Source: Symsagittifera roscoffensis (lineage: Eukaryota > Xenacoelomorpha > Acoela > Convolutidae). Taken from it: a DNA stretch of 64,000 nt. The notes beneath the pieces are model-generated. The model saw only the letters and a list, made by a program, of their open reading frames with translations, did not search any database and was not told the DNA's origin. Made by a program: the position numbers and the translations under genes. The DNA is taken from positions 22,539,996 through 22,603,995 of the forward strand of contig NC_087066.1 of assembly GCF_963678635.1 (NCBI RefSeq). The letters run 5' to 3'. Shown piece after piece: positions 12,046 to 20,722 of this stretch (position 1 is the stretch's first letter; the number at the start of each line of letters is the position of its first letter).

Positions 12046-12415
12046 CAGTAGCGGACTTAGGGACCCTGCCGACCCAAAAGTCCCCCCTTTGTAATAATTT
12101 GAGATATCCCTTTTTGGTGACGGACCCTAAAAATTTTCTATGGGCGCCTTTGGCGCCAATATATGCTAATTTTGAGGGAGCGCGCGCCAAAAAAAAACGC
12201 TATTTTTTTGGTCAACATTTTCCAAAAAGTGCCTAAAAACACCGTTTTTAGCCTTTTTTCAAAAAGTTGCCAGTGGCTTAGAAACTTTGTTCAAACTATG
12301 AGGGAAGATCGCAGATAATCAATTTGGTCGGCCTAACACAAAGGTCGAAAAAATTTTCTAAATTTTTTTGAAAATCCGCCCCCCCCCCTTAGAGAAATTC
12401 CTAGATCCGCGCCTG
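12046..12415. mobile_element. hAT-like MITE with 8-bp target duplication (unit 1)
   Basis: A 370-bp element with ends CAGTAGCGGACTTAGG and, reversed, CAGGCGCGGATCTAGG. It is flanked on both sides by the identical 8-mer CACATATT (12038-12045 and 12416-12423). Eight-base target duplications and CAG-starting ends with a GCGGA core are typical of hAT-superfamily non-autonomous elements. There is no coding capacity. Poly-C/poly-G tracts lie just inside the ends. Confidence 0.85.
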
Positions 12416-12739
12416 CACATATTCCTTTTTTTACAACTCAAGGCCGATTTTTGTGATTGAGTATGCACATGATACCATTTTTGCGCTGAAATTGGTCAGA
12501 GTGTTGATTAATTGAAGCTAGATGTCAGGTGAGAGCTCGTACTAACACGCTATCATTTCAATGGCAGGGGATCGATTATGCGATCTGACGATCTCAAAGT
12601 GAACGCTTGACAGCATGTTAAGCGCCTTTTCAACAATAAAAGCGCGAAGTGTTATTTCCAGATGTTGTCAAAGCCATTCGCCGATAGCTCGGCTCTTTTT
12701 CGAAACCCCCCCCCCCCTCACCTCACACGAGCTTCAATA

Positions 12740-13745
12740 CCCGGGTTGACAAAAAATGGTTATCATACATTTTTCATGCATGAAAAAAATGCTTATCATA
12801 CTCTTTCATACAATTTCATAGAGTAAAAGTGTATGTATGAAAATAGCAAAATAAGCATTTTTTCCATAAATGAAATTGTATGACAAGCATTTTTTCCCTA
12901 CTTTGAAACTGTATTTTTTCCATACTATGAAATTTTACGAAAAAAATATAATATTTTCAATTTTTCCATAAATCCATAAAAAAAGTTTGTTTCGAAATTT
13001 CGTGTTTCAACCGAACACAAGCCAAGGATTTTTTGACTTGAGAAAACCCAGAGTGTAAGTGGCATTTACCACGCAGATAAACTGCAGCCATAAAAGTTAA
13101 TTTTAACATTTTCACATGGAAATATATACCAAAAAAGTAACTTTTTCAATATGGGTAGATAATTTTTAGTTTGAAATTATGATGATTTAGAAAAAAAAGA
13201 ACTGTTTTCTTTACAAATTTGTTATTATTTTAGCAAATGAAACAAACGATAAAAATCGTGTTTAACAAAAAAAAACATTTCTTGTGATTTTTGGACTCTT
13301 TGGGTGAGAAACTCATCCTGGACTACGTTATAAACACAAAAATGTCAAATTTCGCATGCAAATTTTTTTTTCGTAAAATTTATATTTGAACACAACAGCA
13401 AGTTTGCAGCCAAAAAGGGATCAAAAAAGTTTTTACCACAAACTTTTATTTTTGTTTATGAAAAAAATGCATATATGAAAATTTTATAATAAGCATTTTC
13501 TGACCGAAATTATAATTATGTTTTTGATTGTCAAAATGCCCTTCATCATAGATATACTTATTTAAATCTATTTAAAGTTACCCAGACACGTTTTTTGGTG
13601 ATTTTTGAAAATTTTATTTTTTCTATGACAAAATGACTACTTTATAGTTTTCATACATGATAATTGCACAATAAGCATTTTTTTCATAGACTTCATATAT
13701 GAAACTGTATGACAAGCATTTTTCTTCTATGGACGTCAACCCGGG
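12740..13745. mobile_element. TA-flanked CCCGGGTTGAC element (unit 1)
   Basis: A 1006-bp segment has inverted ends CCCGGGTTGAC / GTCAACCCGGG and is flanked by TA on both sides, as expected for Tc1/mariner-type non-autonomous elements. Inside are many diverged copies of a TATGAAAATTGTATGACAAGCATTTTT-like subrepeat (written here as a type, not a fixed sequence) in both orientations. The same GTATGATAAGCATTT subrepeat occurs elsewhere (20.4-20.65 kb, 41.0 kb, 41.6 kb). Confidence 0.75.
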
Positions 13746-14186
13746 TATATTAGTGTAACGAGTGGTTTTACGAAGTTGAATATTAAGACCAAATATGTTT
13801 GTCGTGGCTTTATTAGTCTTTATGTAATTGTATGTATCATAACAATCAGACAATGTGGTCGACAAATTTACATGTAAAAATTTACACGTGGGGGGAAAAG
13901 GAAAAAGAGCCCAGAGGTTACTCAATTTGGTCATAACTCCCCGGAAATGTACTGGAGGTCATTAGGCTCATTGGATGTTTAAATCCTATCCGGCTCTTTC
14001 TCCTTTGCACGCACCTGCAAAATTTTACTGTTGAAATTTTGTTCACATCATCCGAATGTTTCGAAAATTGGCAGGCGAACTGATTGGGCCATGACACACA
14101 TATTTGGTTTTCGTGTTTAACCTTGTAAAACCCCTCGCATTCCCCAACTGCAAATGCTTACAATTTTTTCATTTGTTCAAATTTTT

Positions 14187-14401
14187 GGCTCTTTTCCAGT
14201 TTCCCCCCTTTCAAATTCAATTTTGAAAAGTCTATTTAACGTTTTCATAATGCAATGAAATTTGGCATGGTGAACAAATCGACAATTCTGAACAGATTTG
14301 TTCTTCATACTTAACAGCGTAACATCACGAATTTAGCCGTAATAACACGTAAAACAAACATAAAATTCGGTATTTTGAAGTAGGAGAAGTGGAAAAGAGC
14401 C
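14187..14401. mobile_element. GGCTCTTTTCC MITE (unit 1)
   Basis: A 215-bp element with inverted ends GGCTCTTTTCC / GGAAAAGAGCC. Internal sequence (GCAATGAAATTTGGCATGG, TGAACAAATCGACAATTCTG, ACACGTAAAAC) matches the element at 18147-18357, so these are one family. No convincing target duplication is seen here. Confidence 0.7.
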
Positions 14402-15035
14402 AAACTTTCCATTGTGGGTCGTAAAAACTGGCATACTGACCGCTATTTAGGATATGACAAAGATATTTGGTCTTGAAACTAAACCTTGTAAAACCCGTCG
14501 TTCAAAAATGTTCAAATTGATGAGAATTTGTTCAAATCAAAATTAATTTAATGGGACTTTGTTCAAATTCCTATATTCTGAGTTGCCTTTATTGTGATAA
14601 ATCTGTTGAAAAAAATTGAATTACCAAAAAAATGAGTCCAAAATTAAATTGATTTTTCGATAAAACCTGAATTCGAATATTTCTTTTTGTGTTTTTCTCT
14701 TTCCTAATATCAAAAAAGTAGCCATAAAAAAATCTTGTGGCTACTACGATTCACAGAAAAGCTATTAATATGCCTTTTTTCCATCCCAATCTGCAAAATT
14801 TAGTCTGAAATTTTGTTCGCATTATTTGAATGTTACGAAAATTGGCATGCGAACTATTTAGGCCAGGCCGAAAATATTTGGTCTTCATGGTTGACCTTGT
14901 TGAACACCTCGTTACACCATAAAATTGATGCTTATGCGAGGTGGGGGAATGAAAAAGAGCCTCAATATGCCCCAACAGGTCTGTCGAAGGATATTCCATT
15001 TGTGTTCTCTACACATATTTCAGACTACACATATT

Positions 15036-15406
15036 CAGTAGCGGACTTAGGGACCCTGCCGACCCAAAAGTCCCCCCTTTGTAATAATTAGAGATATCCC
15101 TTTTTGGTGACGGACCCTAAAAATTTTCTATGGGCGCCTTTGGCGCCAATATATGCTAATTTTGAGGGAGCGCGCGCCAAAAAAAAACGCTATTTTTTGG
15201 TCAACATTTTCCAAAAAGTGCCTAAAAACACCGTTTTTAGCCTTTTTTCAAAAAGTTGCCAGTGGCTTAGAAACTTTGTTCAAACTATGAGGGAAGATCG
15301 CAGATAATCAATTTGGTCGGCCTAACACAAAGGTCGAAAAAATTTTCTAAATTTTTTTGAAAATCCGCCCCCCCCCCCCTTAGAGAAATTCCTAGATCCG
15401 CGCCTG
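15036..15406. mobile_element. hAT-like MITE (unit 2 copy)
   Basis: Second copy of the same insertion, carried along by the tandem duplication. It has the same flanking CACATATT (15028-15035 and 15407-15414). The poly-C tract is slightly longer than in unit 1 and one AATTTG to AATTAG change is seen. Confidence 0.85.
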
Positions 15407-15729
15407 CACATATTCCTTTTTTTACAACTCAAGGCCGATTTTTGTGATTGAGTATGCACATGATACCATTTTTGCGCTGAAATTGGTCAGAGTGTTGATT
15501 AATTGAAGCTAGATGTCAGGTGAGAGCTCGTACTAACACGCTATCATTTCAATGGCAGGGGATCGATTATGCGATCTGACGATCTCAAAGTGAACGCTTG
15601 ACAGCATGTTAAGCGCCTTTTCAACAATAAAAGCGCGAAGTGTTATTTCCAGATGTTGTCAAAGCCATTCGCCGATAGCTCGGCTCTTTTTCGAAACCCC
15701 CCCCCCCTCACCTCACACGAGCTTCAATA

Positions 15730-16744
15730 CCCGGGTTGACAAAAAATGGTTATCATACATTTTTCATGCATGAAAAAAATGCTTATCATACTCTTTCATA
15801 CAATTTCATAGAGTAAAAGTGTATGTATGAAAATAGCAAAATAAGCATTTTTTCCATAAATGAAATTGTATGACAAGCATTTTTTCCCTACTTTGAAACT
15901 GTATGACAAACATTTTTTCCATACTATGAAATTTTACGAAAAAAATATAATATTTTCAATTTTTCCATAAATCCATAAAAAAAGTTTGTTTCGAAATTTC
16001 GTGTTTCAACCGAACACAAGCCAAGGATTTTTTGACTTGAGAAAACCCAGAGTGTAAGTGGCATTTACCACGCAGATAAACTGCAGCCATAAAAGTTAAT
16101 TTTAACATTTTCACATGGAAATATATACCAAAAAAGTAACTTTTTCAATATGGGTAGATAATTTTTAGTTTGAAATTATGATGATTTAGAAAAAAAAGAA
16201 CTGTTTTCTTTACAAATTTGTTATTATTTTAGCAAATGAAACAAACGATAAAAATCGTGTTTAACAAAAAAAAACATTTCTTGTGATTTTTGGACTCTTT
16301 GGGTGAGAAACTCATCCTGGACTACGTTATAAACACAAAAATGTCATATTTCGCATGCAAATTTCTTTTTCGTAAAATTTATATTTGAACACAACAGCAA
16401 GTTTGCAGCCAAAAAGGGATCAAAAAAGTTTTTACCACAAACTTTTATTTTTGTTTATGAAAAAAATGCATATATGAAAATTTTATAATAAGCATTTTCT
16501 GACCGAAATTATAATTATGTTTTTGATTGTCAAAATGCCCTTCATCATAGATATACTTATTTAAATCTATTTAAAGTTACCCAGACACGTTTTTTGGTGA
16601 TTTTTGAAAATTTTATTTTTTCTATGACAAAATGACTACTTTATAGTTTTCATACATGATAATTGCACAATAAGCATTTTTTTCATAGACTTCATATATG
16701 AAACTGTATGACAAGCATTTTTCTTCTATGGACGTCAACCCGGG
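15730..16744. mobile_element. TA-flanked CCCGGGTTGAC element (unit 2 copy)
   Basis: Copy carried in the second tandem unit. It is 9 bp longer than the unit-1 copy because it retains one extra piece of the GTATGACAAACATT subrepeat near 15.9 kb. The ends and the flanking TA are the same. Confidence 0.75.
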
Positions 16745-17185
16745 TATATTAGTGTAACGAGTGGTTTTACGAAGTTGAATATTAAGACCAAATATGTTTG
16801 TCGTGGCTTTATTAGTCTTTATGTAATTGTATGTATCATAACAATCAGACAATGTGGTCGACAAATTTACATGTAAAAATTTACACGTGGGGGGAAAAGG
16901 AAAAAGAGCCCAGAGGTTACTCAATTTGGTCATAACTCCCCGGAAATGTACTGGAGGTCATTAGGCTCATTGGATGTTTAAATCCTATCCGGCTCTTTCT
17001 CCTTTGCACGCACCTGCAAAATTTTACTGTTGAAATTTTGTTCACATCATCCGAATGTTTCGAAAATTGGCAGGCGAACTGATTGGGCCATGACACACAT
17101 ATTTGGTTTTCGTGTTTAACCTTGTAAAACCCCTCGCATTCCCCAACTGCAAATGCTTACAATTTTTTCATTTGTTCAAATTTTT

Positions 17186-17400
17186 GGCTCTTTTCCAGTT
17201 TCCCCCCTTTCAAATTCAATTTTGAAAAGTCTATTTAACGTTTTCATAATGCAATGAAATTTGGCGTGGTGAACAAATCGACAATTCTGAACAGATTTGT
17301 TCTTCATACTTAACAGCGTAACATCACGAATTTAGCCGTAATAACACGTAAAACAAACATAAAATTCGGTATTTTGAAGTAGGAGAAGTGGAAAAGAGCC
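17186..17400. mobile_element. GGCTCTTTTCC MITE (unit 2)
   Basis: Duplicate of the 14187-14401 element in the second tandem unit. It differs at one visible base (GGCATGG to GGCGTGG). Confidence 0.7.
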
Positions 17401-17792
17401 AAACTTTCCATTGTGGGTCGTAAAAACTGGCATACTGACCGCTATTTAGGATATGACAAAGATATTTGGTCTTGAAACTAAACCTTGTAAAACCCGTCGT
17501 TACGCAGAACCCCATAATGTTTTCCAGTATGTTTTATAGCTTGAAACATTATATTAAGGAGTCCAATTTTTCTGAAATAGATTAAATTAACTTGACGTAT
17601 TTTTTTGCACGTGACAACCATTAAAGAGCCAAACTAAGAACAGCTGATCTGAGCGACAATACTTTTTTGTATCTTTTTTGCTGCATAGTTAATTAACTAC
17701 CTATAGCTTATTTTAATTCCAGCGTCAACTTGGGGTAGATTTTATCAACATAATATTGGAAGCTGGGTTTTTTCTGTCCACTAAGTCGTAAC

Positions 17793-18146
17793 ATGCAGGC
17801 TGCAATTCACCTTCTTCGGAAACGACTTGAAAATAACGAGGAGCGAAAAGATTTCCAGAAAGTATTTGTTCGTCATGTTCGACATTCGGATTGCCGAGAG
17901 ATGAAAATGACAGTCTGGACACTTCGCTACGTTGTTGCCGAGTTCCTAGAAATTAAAGTTTCCGAACGATCGCTGAAAGAACTAGCTGGTCTTTTAGCCG
18001 AATTGGGATTTAAAGACAGAAATTGCCGAGTTAGCATAACCGATTTTTTTGATAGTGTTATTGAACCCAAACCGAAAGGTCACGATGCTCCCAAAACTAA
18101 ACATTTGAGGAACTTTCGGAGCTTGCAGATTAAGAAGAACAATTCA
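17793..18146 (+). CDS. N-terminal coding block of an unidentified EF-hand-like / coiled-coil protein
   Basis: The ATG at 17793 opens a frame of 118 codons up to the MITE. A TTTTAATTCCAG acceptor-like site near 17.71 kb suggests an upstream untranslated exon. The product is rich in charged helix (RKRLENNEERKDFQKVF near residue 10, then FLEIKVSERSLKELAGLLAE near residue 50). Its helix-loop-helix spacing recalls paired EF-hands, but it lacks the Asp-rich calcium loop. The open frame continues for 14 codons into the MITE and stops. The next block, from 18364, continues in frame once the MITE and one flanking six-base copy are removed. A GT donor-like AAG/GTCACG at 18078/18079 could instead splice in frame to 18365. 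I do not recognise the family. Confidence 0.55.
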
Positions 18147-18357
18147 GGGCTCTTTTCCACTCCCCCAACCACCTTTGAATTTCAATTTTGAAAAACTACT
18201 CTAATTTGGCCGCAATGCAATAAAATTTGTCATAGTGGTGAACAAACTGACAATTGTGAACAAATTTTATTTTCAAACCTTTTATCACGCATTCAGTAAG
18301 AATTACACGTAAAACAACAGTGAAACAGAAAAAAAGGTGAGGGAGTGAAAAGAGCCC
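18147..18357. mobile_element. GGGCTCTTTTCC MITE between two coding blocks
   Basis: A 211-bp element with inverted ends GGGCTCTTTTCCACTCCC / GGGAGTGAAAAGAGCCC, flanked by AATTCA (18141-18146) and AACTCA (18358-18363), probably a six-base target duplication with one change. Internal sequence matches the MITEs at 14187 and 17186. Exact removal of element plus one flank joins the reading frames on either side. Confidence 0.8.
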
Positions 18358-18363
18358 AACTCA

Positions 18364-19029
18364 GAAATGAACACACCGAGGCGAACTCCGGCCCAAAAGG
18401 TTGTCTCCGAAATTTCAAATCCTCCCCTCGTTCGACCGAGAAAAGAACGAAGCTTATCATTGAGTCGGCCCTCTCTTTTAAATTTAAAGTTTTTCCACAC
18501 GAGCAAACCAAACTCGTCGGCTAGTAGGAAAAATCAAGATGCATCGGCTACTCGAGACCGTCCGAGCTCGGGTTTCAGAAGCGTGAGCAACTTTCCTATC
18601 AACGAGCTTACCCCTCAAAGTTTCCAGGAGTTTATGAAACACCATCAAGCGCAAGTAAATAGCGCAGCAGAATTACAAAAGTCAATAAAAATAATACAAA
18701 ATAGTTACAGTTATTTGAACTCCGAAAATAGTAATTTACAGAAGGAAATTTCGAACATTCAGGCCGAAATTTGCGAGCTGCAGAAAAACAACGACTTGTT
18801 ACGGGATTTTTCGTTACGACTCAAGTTAAAAACTTTGTCCGAGCGAGAAAGGTTAGACCATAATACACGAGTATTGGTACATGCATTGAACAACTTGAGA
18901 GCGTTACATGCAAACCATGCTCAGAGAAGCTGTGCTAGTTGTTCGTATAGCCGACCGACAAAAGAACAGTCAACTCCGATGTCGGGTGATGCTCCATGTG
19001 CAATACAAGCTTTGTCTGATAATAATTAA
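18364..19029 (+). CDS. C-terminal coding block, coiled-coil protein
   Basis: A frame of 221 codons follows the MITE, ending in TAA at 19027-19029; it contains an internal ATG at 18367. The N-terminal third is basic and Ser/Pro-rich (RRTPAQK, SLSLSRPSLLN, SRKNQDASATRDRPSSG). From about residue 80 to 175 it is a likely coiled coil with regularly spaced Leu, Ile and Asn (AAELQKSIKIIQNSYSYLNS, NLQKEISNIQAEICELQKN). A Cys-containing tail follows. With the upstream block, a protein of about 339 residues would result. The clean length and absence of stops argue for a real gene; cytoskeletal or ciliary roles are only a guess from the coiled coil. On its own, translation could also start at 18367. Confidence 0.6.
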   Translation, partial: EMNTPRRTPAQKVVSEISNPPLVRPRKERSLSLSRPSLLNLKFFHTSKPNSSASRKNQDASATRDRPSSGFRSVSNFPINELTPQSFQEFMKHHQAQVNSAAELQKSIKIIQNSYSYLNSENSNLQKEISNIQAEICELQKNNDLLRDFSLRLKLKTLSERERLDHNTRVLVHALNNLRALHANHAQRSCASCSYSRPTKEQSTPMSGDAPCAIQALSDNN

Positions 19030-19136
19030 CAAAAAATCATTAGGAAAATGATGTTTTTTGAGCTTAGATGTAGGCATTTGACTTGAGCGGATCTATGAGG
19101 GGGCGGCCGGGAAAGGCGCCCCGGGTCGACTTCCGC

Positions 19137-19410
19137 GACTCATGTTGCGACCGAAATGGGTAGCCGAAATGGGGCTTGAGTCGCACAAAGTCGCAGCATG
19201 GGGTCGCGCAGAGTCGCAACATAGCTAATTTGGGTCGCGCAAAGTAGCAACATTAGTCACACAAAATCGCAAAATGGGTCGCGCAAAATCGCAACCTGGG
19301 TCGCGCAAAGCGGCAACATGGGTTGCGCAAAGTCGCAAAATGAGTCGCGCGAAATATAATTCATAATATGGCTCGCGCAAGTTGCAACATGAGTCGCGCT
19401 TTAAAAAGTT
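19137..19410. repeat. 22-bp minisatellite, GTCGC subtype (left part)
   Basis: Tandem units of about 22 bp containing GGGTCGCGCAAAGTCGCAAC. The layout (two GTCG cores spaced by about 11 bases, ending in CAT) is the same as the GTCGA array at 300-720, with different filler bases. It begins after a GC-rich start (GCGCCCCGGGTCGAC). Confidence 0.8.
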
Positions 19411-19619
19411 TCAAGCAGCTTAAGTAGTGGAAATGTTTTCGATTTTTTTTGCTTGCAGTTAGCTAGATCAACATATTTGCTGGTCACAAACAGGACCGCG
19501 ACAAGAAGGCCTAAACATGGTCCCAACGTGAAATATCAGTTAAATTTTTGGAGTAACAACAAAGTCGTTACTACAAAACTAAAAATTAAAAACCGATCAA
19601 ATGAAACATAAATCAGAAG

Positions 19620-19935
19620 TCTGTTTTGGGTCGCAAAAAATTGCAACACAACCGTTTTGGGTCACACAAGCTCGCAATATAACCGTTTTGAGTCGTGATG
19701 TTCGCAACATTTATGTTGTGGGTCGCACAAACTCGCAACTTAACCTTTTGAGTCGCGTTGTTAGTAACAAATCTGTTTTGGGTCGCGCAAAGTCGCCCAT
19801 AATTTCTTGGGTCGCGCAAAGTCGCAACATACCTTTTTTGGGTCGCACAAAGTCGCGCAAACACTTTGGTCGCACAAAGTTACAACATACCCATTTTGAC
19901 TCGCAACGGTCGCAAAATACCCGATTTGGGTCGCA
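19620..19935. repeat. 22-bp minisatellite, GTCGC subtype (right part)
   Basis: Further, more diverged units (GGGTCGCACAAAGTCGC types), ending at GTAGCCCGGGTCGAGATCCCG. That is the inverted form of the GGGATCTCGACCCGGG junction in the 1-kb and 8.5-kb copies. The open frames that run through it on both strands are repeat artefacts. Confidence 0.8.
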
Positions 19936-19959
19936 ATGGTAGCCCGGGTCGAGATCCCG

Positions 19960-20170
19960 CTCAAAAACCGCTCAAGATATGAGCGGTTTGAGCGGTTTTC
20001 CAGCAAGATTTGAGCAGTTTGAGCGGTTTGGGCAGTTTTTTTTTTGGAAAAACCGCTCAAACCGCTCAAATCTTGCTTGAAAAACCGCTCAAAAACCGCT
20101 CATATCTTGCGGTGGTTTTTGAACGGTTTTTCAAGCAAGATTTGAGCAGTTTTTGAGCGGTCTTATGAAG
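19960..20170. repeat. GAGCGGTTT array, inverted copy
   Basis: Dense AAACCGCTC / GAGCGGTTT motifs with CAAGATTTGAG. Together with the 22-bp arrays it shows that 19.1-20.2 kb is an inverted relative of the composite element at 0-1.1 kb and 7.3-8.5 kb. Confidence 0.8.
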
Positions 20171-20722
20171 AAAACCGATTAAAACCAACAAAAAGGCCTG
20201 GAAAGGTAATGTGACGCTAATATGCAGTTGAAATACTACCCGAGTCGATCTCCATATGCTTATCTTACATTTCCCCACACCGAAAATGCTAATGATACAG
20301 TTTTCATACAATTTCAAAAAAAATTGAAAAAAGATTCAAAATAGTTTCTCCGGCTATTTGAACCAAATAAAACGGTCTGGTAAGGAAAAATAACTACGTT
20401 TATTTTTTTTGGAAAAAAATGGTTATCCTAGAATTTCTATATATAAAAATTGTATGACAACCAGTTTTTTATGAAAGGCAAAATTTTTAAAAACATGTTA
20501 AAACTTGTTTATAAACAAATATATTTTATTTAAGAGTACTTTTGCTCAATTTAAAGCACATTGCTCATCAAAAACGAAAATTTAGTTTCAAGCTAATAAA
20601 ATGGTTGTCATATAATTTCCATATATGAAAATTGTATTATAACTATTTTTTCTAAAAAGACACGATGTTTAGAAACATGTTAAAACTTGTTTTTAATCAA
20701 ATTTAAAGTAATTAGGAGTGCT
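20171..20722. other. Non-coding, TATGACAA-type subrepeats
   Basis: No gene. Two copies of an ATATATAAAAATTGTATGAC-like motif (about 20.44 and 20.62 kb) and two of AACATGTTAAAACTTGTTT (about 20.49 and 20.67 kb) show a local duplication of about 180 bp related to the subrepeats of the CCCGGGTTGAC element. Confidence 0.5.

Larger units (their letters stand above)
11513..14502. repeat. 3-kb tandem duplication, unit 1
   Basis: This 2990-bp unit begins CAAAAATGTTCAAATTG and ends AACCCGTCGTT. It is followed at once by a second copy. The copies differ by only a handful of substitutions, poly-C length changes and one 9-bp indel (near 12.91 kb, where unit 2 keeps GTATGACAAACATT). No gene is recognised; the open frames in it are non-coding by-products of the transposons it contains. 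Confidence 0.95.
14503..17501. repeat. 3-kb tandem duplication, unit 2
   Basis: This 2999-bp unit is in the same orientation as unit 1. The junction GTCGTT/CAAAAATG is sharp and no target duplication is visible, as expected for unequal exchange or replication-based duplication and not transposition. The near identity means a recent event, or a collapsed or duplicated assembly of two haplotypes. Confidence 0.95.

Noticed and set aside
11761-15091. Paired open frames of 82, 137 and 92 codons in the 3-kb units
   Set aside because: They are identical because the DNA is duplicated, overlap on opposite strands, run into the MITE and show no protein features.
13623-16933. 103-codon minus frames present in both tandem units
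   Set aside because: They cross the end of the TA-flanked element; conservation is due to the recent duplication.
18147-18364. GC-AG intron using the GC inside the MITE's GGGCTC end
   Set aside because: Splicing from that GC to the available AG sites shifts the reading frame.
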